Assembly (NCBI GenBank): GCA_003987725.1
Contig: RXJH01000001.1
Span: forward strand, 372,001 to 436,000
Length of the DNA: 64,000 bases
From: Hyphomicrobium sp.
GTDB lineage: Bacteria > Pseudomonadota > Alphaproteobacteria > Rhizobiales > Hyphomicrobiaceae
Direction of reading: 5' to 3'
In this document: piece by piece, positions 53,761 through 61,308 of the stretch
How positions within the stretch are numbered: the stretch's first letter is position 1
Layout: each line of letters begins with the position of its first letter
The notes under the pieces: generated by a model
Database searches by the model: none
What the model saw: the letters and a program-made list of their open reading frames with translations, nothing else
Told to the model about the DNA's origin: nothing
Translations under genes and position numbers: made by a program

Positions 53761-54083
53761 TAGCTGACTTTAGCAGGTAAGCGTCATCCTGTCAGTGAGT
53801 AAGAGCCCCGATGATCATGTCGGCACCTGAGGCTCATTTCCTCGTAGTTCGCACCGCTCTACCGACGCTTCTATGCTGAACGGCGACGGCGAAGAGGGCC
53901 GCGGGCGTTCGCGGCCCAGCCGCTGTGGCCGTCATCACAGTCACGCTCCCTTCGATCGGCGTCGGCCAGTAATACTTCGGACCACTTTCTCGAAGATGAA
54001 CTGCAGTCTACTAAACACACGCTCGAGTCCTTGAGTCCGCCAGGCCCTTCGCGACAAACTTTGCCATCTCAGGAGAAATTGCT
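53761..54083. other. Intergenic region with a GC hairpin
   Basis: No gene seen. An 8-bp stem GGGCCGCG / CGCGGCCC with a six-base loop lies at 53896-53917. It has no T-run. It may be a structured element or a weak terminator. Confidence 0.4.
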
Positions 54084-54974
54084 TTGATCGTCCGACCGAA
54101 AGCCTCGCTTTTCGATGTTCTTTTTGCGGTTCGCGGTTCGATCGCAGGCCGGGTCGCTTGGCGCTGTCTGTTCATTACGGTGTTGGCGTGTCTGATTGTC
54201 TACTTTGGCGAAGCACATTTGAAGTGGCTGTCACATCTCGGCACCGCCCCGTTCGGCCTGATTGGGATCGCGATATCCGTGTTCATGAGCTTCAGGAATA
54301 GCGCGGCTTACGATCGTTGGTGGGAGGGACGCAAGCAGTGGGGTGAGCTTCTCGTGCAAGTCCGGTCGTTGTGCCGCGAATTGTCGGATTTGGACGATGA
54401 GGCAAAGAATAGAATTTTTGTTCCGCTTATCGCTTACGTACACGCTCTTTCGGCGCGCCTTCGCGATGAAGATGAGATTGCAGCCGCGCGGCAGTCGGGC
54501 ATAACAGTCTCCACTGCTCCCAACGTCTGCGATGCCATTCTCAGGCAGATTGGAGGAGAACTCCTTGCGCTCAACAAAGCTGGGGAACTCTCGGATTGGC
54601 GTTATTCGTCTGTCGCTATCCGCATGAATGCGATTTCCAATGTGCAAGCAGCCTGTGAACGCATCAAAACGACGCCCTTGCCGTTTGCCTACACACTTCT
54701 CATTCACCGGACGGTTTATCTATTTTGCGTCCTGCTGCCGTTCGCCCTTGCGCCGCAGCTTGACTGGGGCACGCCAGTTATCGTCGCATTCATCAGCTAC
54801 ACGTTCTTCGGTCTCGATGCGATCGGCGATGATTTGGCCGAACCTTTCGGATCAGCTGACAACAGCCTTCCTATTCGAGCGCTCGTCAGGACCATGGAAC
54901 GAGAGACAATGGACTTCCTGGGCAAGGGGCCGTTGCCTGATGAATTGCTGCCCGTCGGCTATGTATTGTTATGA
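54084..54974 (+). CDS. Bestrophin-family membrane channel protein
   Basis: A 296-residue bestrophin/UPF0187 protein: four hydrophobic segments, the family marks ISVFMSFRNSAAYDRWWEGR near residue 70 and GLDAIGDDLAEPFG near 240. Bacterial members form pentameric ion channels. It starts at TTG 54084 behind CAGGAGA. Confidence 0.9.
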   Translation: MIVRPKASLFDVLFAVRGSIAGRVAWRCLFITVLACLIVYFGEAHLKWLSHLGTAPFGLIGIAISVFMSFRNSAAYDRWWEGRKQWGELLVQVRSLCRELSDLDDEAKNRIFVPLIAYVHALSARLRDEDEIAAARQSGITVSTAPNVCDAILRQIGGELLALNKAGELSDWRYSSVAIRMNAISNVQAACERIKTTPLPFAYTLLIHRTVYLFCVLLPFALAPQLDWGTPVIVAFISYTFFGLDAIGDDLAEPFGSADNSLPIRALVRTMERETMDFLGKGPLPDELLPVGYVLL

Positions 54975-55143
54975 GTTGTAAGCTCTAGACTACAGGTGCG
55001 CAGCATTCTGCCGCAAAGCGATTTCCTACACTGCACCTGAGCGAAAAAACCTGGTTTGGGCGTTCGGGTCCCACCCAAGGACGGCTTTTGACCCGTTGCG
55101 GATATTCTCATTGTTTTTTTTGGCGTCCACTATCAAAGAAATC

Positions 55144-55425
55144 TCATCGCTCTCCCTCGTTCGGCAAAAGACTTCTCAACCATTCATGCGCCGGATCGGC
55201 GTCGTGGATGCGGTGCCAAAGCATGCGCATGGTGAAACGGGGACTTTTGAACGGCAGAGGCCAGACTTTGCAAAGGTTCTGCACGTCTGCGCTCCTTGCA
55301 AATCTCGACGGAACCGCAGCAACGAAATCCGTCGATGAAATGATCTGCGGGAGCGTCACGAAGCGCGTAACGGAAAGGTTGATGCGGCGGGAGAGACCGA
55401 GCTGCTCAAGCGCCATATCTATCGG
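55144..55425 (-). pseudogene. 3' remnant of a LysR-family regulator
   Basis: The minus strand reads GPIDMALEQLGLSRRINLSV, RFVTLPQIISSTDFVAAVPS, RFTMRMLWHRIHDADPAHEW, LRSLLPNEGER and stop. This is the end of a LysR effector domain. The HTH and the first part are missing. Upstream of about 55425 the same frame runs antisense through an autotransporter barrel, so the gene is cut there. Confidence 0.78.
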
Positions 55426-55429
55426 CCCG

Positions 55430-56250
55430 ACCATTCCTGGAGCCGCGCATTCGGTGCATGGGGTCAATACGACAGCAATGGGAATGCGGCCACGACGGAT
55501 CGCAGCGTCGGCGGCTTCATCTCCGGCATCGACGCCGGAATGGGCGGCGGCTGGCGGGCAGGCGTAACTGGCGGTTACATGTACACAGGACTCGATGCCT
55601 CCGCTCGCACCAGCTCCGCCAATGTCGACAGCTATGTCATCGGCGCTTACGCTGGTGGCCCTGTCGGAGCCTTCGCTGTACGCACGGGCGCAACGTGGAT
55701 GTGGAACGACATCGATACCTCGCGCGCCGTCAGCTTCCCAGGGTTCTTCGAATCCGAGAAGGCCAGCTACGATGGCGACACGGGCCAGATCTTTGGTGAG
55801 GTCGCCTTGCCGATGGCACGAAATGGCTATGCCTTGGAGCCTTTCGCCGGTCTCGCCTATGTTCACGTCGGCACGGACGGGTTCAAGGAAAACGGCAGCG
55901 ATGCTGGTCTTACGAGCGGTGGCAATAACGGCGATCTCGGCGTCGGCACTCTCGGTGCGCGTATCGGCACGACGATGATGTGGGGAGAGACGATGATCGT
56001 CCCTCATGCCTCTCTGGCTTGGCAGTATGCCTTCGGCGACACCGCACCCTTCCATACGATGGCATTCAACGGAACGAATGTCGGCTTCGATGTCGGTGGC
56101 GTGCCGCTCGCGCAGAATAGCGCGTTGCTTGAAGTCGGCGCCGACATGTCAATCGGATTGGGGGCAACTCTTGGCCTATCCTACATCGGCCAGTGTGCCG
56201 GCCATGAGCAGGACAACGGCTTGCGCGGCCGGCTGAACTGGAAGTTCTGA
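55430..56250 (+). pseudogene. 3' remnant of an autotransporter (beta-barrel domain)
   Basis: The frame reads SWSRAFGAWGQYDSNGNAAT, GGFISGIDAGMGGGWRAGVT, then amphipathic strands to RGRLNWKF, a full autotransporter barrel of about 270 residues ending in Phe. No start or passenger precedes it: the frame opens after a stop at 55336 and overlaps the LysR remnant. It is a C-terminal piece cut at about 55430. Internal ATGs (for example 55540) would not give an exported protein. Confidence 0.78.
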
Positions 56251-57239
56251 CGCCCTGTTGCACTCGCGTTCATGCATCCACGCATTGACAGACTACTCTC
56301 CTCAGCGGCCAGCAAACCCATCGGCGACCGCTTTCTGTCGGCCTTGATGAGCGATCCTGCCAGCAAAATAGTCTTCACCATTTGCAGTTCCAGCTATCGA
56401 ACATTAGCGATCTTTTGGTGCGCGGCAGAGACCGGTCCCCGATCGACCATTCTGCAGCCATCCGCTGCGCGATCTAGCCGTGGAAGACAAAGTTCTTAGA
56501 CAATTGGATTGCACTCCCATTTCCGGAGTGGGACAAAGTGCTTCAAAATTCAAAATAATATCAGAAGCTTATGAAAAGCTTGGCGCTCCCTACGGAAATC
56601 GAATACCCCCAATAAATCAGAGAATTAGTTTCCCAATCCGCCCTCGTTCTTTTCAAAGAAATCCATAGGTTCTCTCGCGTCGATCCCAAACCTCGTTGAG
56701 AGAATGGAGCTTAATTGGATGTAGGGTTGTGTTGACTGCTTGACCGACCGTGCATGCAAAAGCGCGATCTAAACATTCACCTCTGAGTGCGCGTCGGAGC
56801 CTAGGTGGGTCTGCACTGGACGCCACTAGCGGCGCGTCCGCTCCAAGGCCGCTCAATCCCATCAGCGGACTTCCGTCATGACGAAGGTATGGCCCCTAAC
56901 GACCTCTTGGAGAAGTCTGCCTATCGATGCTGAGCGGACACCGCTGAGCGACCGCAGAGCACTGAAGATAGGATCACAATAAGCGTGCCTAGCCGGCTGA
57001 CATGACGGGCCAAGAGGCGTCAGACGCATCCAAGCTCCTTCTTCCAGGACGGCACACCCTCATGGGTTTTGTTTACCTATCGATGGTACCAGATGTCCGC
57101 GAGTTAAACGACGCGATCAGCGGCGAAGCGAACTCGGATCAGTACCGGAACTGGGCGACGCGTCGATCATAGCTTGGGAGTGTGCTGGCCTGATTAAAAC
57201 GGCGGCCGCTTGTGCGGCGCAATGATACGGGGAGGGTCA
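56251..57239. other. Gene-poor stretch of about 990 bases
   Basis: Short open frames here have no coding character. It must hold the promoter of the multicopper oxidase gene near its right end. I see no repeats or mobile element ends. Confidence 0.45.
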
Positions 57240-60200
57240 ATGAACACGGACCGCTTTTTGCGCGCGCTCGCCGTGAGCGGATTCGCAGTCGCGTTGGTTC
57301 TGGTGGCGGGATGGCACGGATCGCACGCTTCGGCGCAAGACGCGGATGCAAAATTCGATCCGGCGGTTCGGCCTGAGTACCGCGAGCCTGTCACGTTATC
57401 CAGCAAGGAGGGCGTTCTCGAGGTGACGCTCACCGCGCATCAAGGCCATGCCCGGCTCGATACCGTCGCGGCGCCAGTCCAAAACATGCTCGTCTTCGGC
57501 TACAAGCTCGTTCGCGGCACCGCCTCCAACGGCGAGATGTCCGGTGACAATCTTTATCCCTCGCCGACATTGCAGGTCTTTCCCGGAGAGACGCTGATCG
57601 TTCATTTCGAGAATGCGCTCACCGATCTTACGATCCGCGACTTCTTCGATCCGAAGTATTCCGCGAAGGGTGAGGAGGTGCCGCTCTACCCGGAGATGAT
57701 GACCTCGTCGCCGATCAACCTGCATATTCATGGCGTGCACATCAGCCCCAAGGGCAACGCCGATAACGTGATGCTGCACATCCCGTCCGGGATGTCGAAC
57801 ACCTATACGTACAACATTCCCAAAAATATGCCGCAGGGCGCGTACTGGTATCATAGTCATCTGCACGGGCTGACGACACCGCACGTCTATTACGGATTGG
57901 CTGGTGTGCTCGCGATCGGCCGGCTCGACGGCAATCTTCCACTGGTGACGAAGAACCGGATCCCGATCCGGAACATGATCCTTCAATACAACGCCGTGTT
58001 CGACCGCGCGGGGGGACTGGCGCAAATCAACAATGTGAATTGGCCGCAATGGGTCAGCACGATCAAGCCGCCGGAAGGGGATGAGCTCGCCAAGGGCACG
58101 TATCGTCCGCTGCTCTCGCCGGTGAATTTCGATCAATCAAAAAAGGGAACGCAGTATTCGACAGTTTGGTATTCAGGCCCGTTGTCGATCCGCAATATGC
58201 GTGGACGTTTCCAATTCATCCCGAGCAATCTGCAAAACTTTACCGCAGACGCCAAAGCGCCTGGGAAGGACGTGCCGGACGATCCCGCGCTTCCGGACTA
58301 CAAGCGTGATGTGCAGTTCACGGTCAACGGCCTCTTCCAGCCGACAATCAAGAGCGAGGCGGGCCAGACTGAGATCTGGGTGCTCTCTAATGTGAGTGAC
58401 ATCGCTTATCTGAGCGTCCGTCTCACAGAGACCGCGACCGGCAAACATCCGAAGATCGCCATCGTTGGGCAAGACGGAAATCCGAGCCCGTCCGTACACT
58501 ACCCCGTTTTCGAGGATGGCACGCGGCTCGTCATTCCGCCGGCTTCTCGCTACGCAATTGCGGTAACGATGCCAGCTGAGGGCGATCTGATCCTGGAAAT
58601 GCCGCCACGAGGCGGCGACGCCGAGACATTAAGCTCTCCCGGCATTCTTTATACCAACGACGGTACGGGAAATCCGCCAGCAGTAATCGGTACCCTGAGC
58701 GTACCGCCGTCTGCCGTCAGCTACTTCGACGGATTTTTCGTCTTCCCGACGCAGGTTCTGGCGCGCGCTGTACCGGCCGGCGGCCAGGGAGAGACGACGG
58801 CATTCGAAGCGGGACAGCCACTCGGTGCCTACAGCGCCTTCGAGGACATTTCCAATGTCACGCCCGATTTCAAGCGGACGCTCACGATCTCGGGTGGATT
58901 TCTCAACGACCTGGCAAACCCGTCAGATCCCAAGTCCTTCGTCTATGCGTTCGAAGGCGGCGCATTTCCGAATGTTCCACTGCTTCAGCCACGGCTCGGT
59001 TCAGTCGAGGAGTGGACCTTCATCAACAGGAACAACGACGAGCATCCGATCCACGTCCACGTCAATGATTTTCAGGTGACGCACTACTACGACCCAACCA
59101 CCGGTCTCAAAACGGGGCCGGACAAATGGGGCGTCGATAATGCCAATGTGCCGGCTCCATCCATGGGGCCCGACGAAGAGGTCATCCAGACCGGCGAGCT
59201 TTCGATGCGGACCAGGTTTCAGGATTATATCGGTCTGTTCGTGCAGCATTGTCATCGGCTCAACCATGAAGACAACGGCTTGATGACGCTGGTCAACGTG
59301 ATCCCGGCCGTATCATCCTACGCGGTGGCGGTACCCGGGTCGAAGGGCCATGCCGCAGAGGTAAAGGTCTACGACGGCAAGGGCGACACGCCACTCGCCA
59401 CGCTCACACCGTTTCCCGGTCATGAGGGAAGCGTGAGCGTCGCGATGGGCGATGTCGATGGCGATAACGTCCTCGATCTCGTTGTCGGTGCCGGAAAGGG
59501 CCACGCCCCGGATGTCGTCGTCTATTCCGGCAAGGGCGAGGACGGCGAGCCTCCCTTCGGGAAGGAGCTCGCTCGCTTCGCCGCTTTTGATCGAGAGGCG
59601 CAGGGGGGCATAAGCGTGACATCCTCCCAGATCGATGGCTCGACCGCCGACAACATCATCGTCGGATCTGGGCCCGGTATTCCGAGCGAGGTCAAAGTCT
59701 TCAGCACAAAACTCCCGTCGACGCCGGGCACTGCACCCGAGCTGTTCTCGGCATTCAATCCCTATATACACGACCAATCCGGTGTGAGCGTTGCATCAGG
59801 CTTCGTTGACTTCACGACAGGCCGTTACAGCATTGTCACAGCCCCGGGGCCAGGCACGACAGCACATGTCAAGATCTTCAGTTATTCGCTGATGAAGCCG
59901 ATCGGCAGTCCCGCCAAAGCAAGCAATTCAAAAGATAGGTGCGATGGTGACGGTCCCGCATTGACCGGCGCGTTCCTGCCCTTCGGCCTCGACTACCGGG
60001 GCGGCTTGTCGCTCGCCTCTGGCTGGCTCACCGGATCTTTGGGAGGGGCCGAAGCCATCGTCGTCGGTCAACTGACCAGCCCCGGGGTGGTGAAGGTTTA
60101 TTCGAGCGGCTCGATGCTGGACGGCGGCCCGAAGACGTACTTGAGAAGCGCGCGCGAGCACAGTCGCGCGGTCGATTTCACCGAAGTCCTCAAATTCAAG

Positions 60201-60416
60201 CCGTTCGGTGAGGCAACAGGCGTGAGCGTGGCCACGACGAGCACGGAGATAGGCGCGGATCTCCTGGTGAGTGGTGCCGCCAAGAACACGTCAGTGCAGG
60301 TCCTTAAATACAGGCTCGCCAAGCCAACCAAGGACGCGTCCACGTTGATAGCCGAACAGATCGGCCGAGTAGCCTCGGAAGGAGGATCATTGCCCCACGT
60401 ACTAGGCGGCGATTGA
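57240..60416 (+). CDS. Multicopper oxidase with C-terminal FG-GAP-like repeats
   Basis: A 1058-residue exported protein (signal peptide about 1-32, ASAQ). The oxidase part (about 35-690) has all copper motifs: HIHGVH (His162/164), YWYHSHLHG (205-209), HPIHVHV (602-607) and HCHRLNHEDNGLM (670-682) with type 1 Cys671 and His676. From about 690 come five to six repeats such as VSVAMGDVDGDNVLDLVVGA, typical of FG-GAP/VCBS propellers with calcium-like sites. The ATG at 57240 follows GGGGAGGG. The fused form is about twice normal laccase length. The substrate (metal or phenolic) is unknown. Confidence 0.87.
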   Translation: MNTDRFLRALAVSGFAVALVLVAGWHGSHASAQDADAKFDPAVRPEYREPVTLSSKEGVLEVTLTAHQGHARLDTVAAPVQNMLVFGYKLVRGTASNGEMSGDNLYPSPTLQVFPGETLIVHFENALTDLTIRDFFDPKYSAKGEEVPLYPEMMTSSPINLHIHGVHISPKGNADNVMLHIPSGMSNTYTYNIPKNMPQGAYWYHSHLHGLTTPHVYYGLAGVLAIGRLDGNLPLVTKNRIPIRNMILQYNAVFDRAGGLAQINNVNWPQWVSTIKPPEGDELAKGTYRPLLSPVNFDQSKKGTQYSTVWYSGPLSIRNMRGRFQFIPSNLQNFTADAKAPGKDVPDDPALPDYKRDVQFTVNGLFQPTIKSEAGQTEIWVLSNVSDIAYLSVRLTETATGKHPKIAIVGQDGNPSPSVHYPVFEDGTRLVIPPASRYAIAVTMPAEGDLILEMPPRGGDAETLSSPGILYTNDGTGNPPAVIGTLSVPPSAVSYFDGFFVFPTQVLARAVPAGGQGETTAFEAGQPLGAYSAFEDISNVTPDFKRTLTISGGFLNDLANPSDPKSFVYAFEGGAFPNVPLLQPRLGSVEEWTFINRNNDEHPIHVHVNDFQVTHYYDPTTGLKTGPDKWGVDNANVPAPSMGPDEEVIQTGELSMRTRFQDYIGLFVQHCHRLNHEDNGLMTLVNVIPAVSSYAVAVPGSKGHAAEVKVYDGKGDTPLATLTPFPGHEGSVSVAMGDVDGDNVLDLVVGAGKGHAPDVVVYSGKGEDGEPPFGKELARFAAFDREAQGGISVTSSQIDGSTADNIIVGSGPGIPSEVKVFSTKLPSTPGTAPELFSAFNPYIHDQSGVSVASGFVDFTTGRYSIVTAPGPGTTAHVKIFSYSLMKPIGSPAKASNSKDRCDGDGPALTGAFLPFGLDYRGGLSLASGWLTGSLGGAEAIVVGQLTSPGVVKVYSSGSMLDGGPKTYLRSAREHSRAVDFTEVLKFKPFGEATGVSVATTSTEIGADLLVSGAAKNTSVQVLKYRLAKPTKDASTLIAEQIGRVASEGGSLPHVLGGD

Positions 60417-60483
60417 GCGCCCGGCCCAATTCGGTTGCCAATTCGGTTGATTGTCTCGCGCTGCATGTTGAAGGGGGCATTGC

Positions 60484-61308
60484 TTGAACTTGAACACGAT
60501 CACCGCAATCAAGCGTCCCACGTCGGCCGACGAGATCGGAGAGTGGCGCGACGGATACGCTTGGATTGCCGGCGGGACTTGGCTGTTCTCGACGCCGCAG
60601 GTCCGGACTGACACGCTGATCGATCTTCAGTCGCTCGGCTGGCCGGCTTTGCAGGCCTCCGACGACGGCCTGGAAATCGCGGCGACATGCACGTTGGCGG
60701 AGCTCACCCGGTTCAACGCGCCTCAAGAGTGGAAGGCAGCTCCGTTGTTCAAGATGTGCTGCGAGTCGCTTCTGGCATCGTTTAAGGTTTGGAATGCGGC
60801 GACGGTCGGCGGCAACATTTGCATGTCGTTGCCTGCGGGTTCGCTGATTTCGCTGACGGCCTCGCTCGAGGGTGTCTACACGCTGTGGCCTCGCGGTGCC
60901 GAGCCGCGCAAAGTGCCGGCAGTTGCCTTCGTGACCGGCAACAACAAGAATGTGCTTCGGCCCGGTGAGCTGCTTCGCAGCATCCATCTGCCGGCGAAGG
61001 CGCTGTCCAAGCGCTTCGCATTCCGCCGCGCCTCGCTCACGCACTTGGGGCGCTCGGCGATCATCGTCATAGGCACCGTGGGAGCAGGCGACCTCGTGCT
61101 GACCGTCACGGCCGCGACGGAGCGGCCCTTTCAGATTCACTTCGAGCGGCTTCCGGACGAGTATACGTTGCGCAAAGCGCTCAATGCCGTCATCCCCGAT
61201 GCCGCCTATTTCAACGACGTACACGGGTCCGCCTCCTACAAACGCCACCTCACCTATTATTTTGCCGAGCAGGTTCGTGCGGAGCTCCTTCAGGGAGCGC
61301 AGCAATGA
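60484..61308 (+). CDS. FAD subunit of a molybdenum hydroxylase (YgfM/CoxM-like)
   Basis: A 274-residue FAD-binding protein of the xanthine dehydrogenase family: WIAGGTWLFSTPQV (FAD loop) and WNAATVGGNICMSLPAGSLI (second flavin motif), then a C-terminal CO-dehydrogenase flavoprotein-like domain. It transfers electrons from the Fe-S/Moco subunit that follows, with which it overlaps by ATGA. It starts at TTG 60484. Its arrangement resembles E. coli ygfM-xdhD. Confidence 0.85.
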   Translation: MNLNTITAIKRPTSADEIGEWRDGYAWIAGGTWLFSTPQVRTDTLIDLQSLGWPALQASDDGLEIAATCTLAELTRFNAPQEWKAAPLFKMCCESLLASFKVWNAATVGGNICMSLPAGSLISLTASLEGVYTLWPRGAEPRKVPAVAFVTGNNKNVLRPGELLRSIHLPAKALSKRFAFRRASLTHLGRSAIIVIGTVGAGDLVLTVTAATERPFQIHFERLPDEYTLRKALNAVIPDAAYFNDVHGSASYKRHLTYYFAEQVRAELLQGAQQ

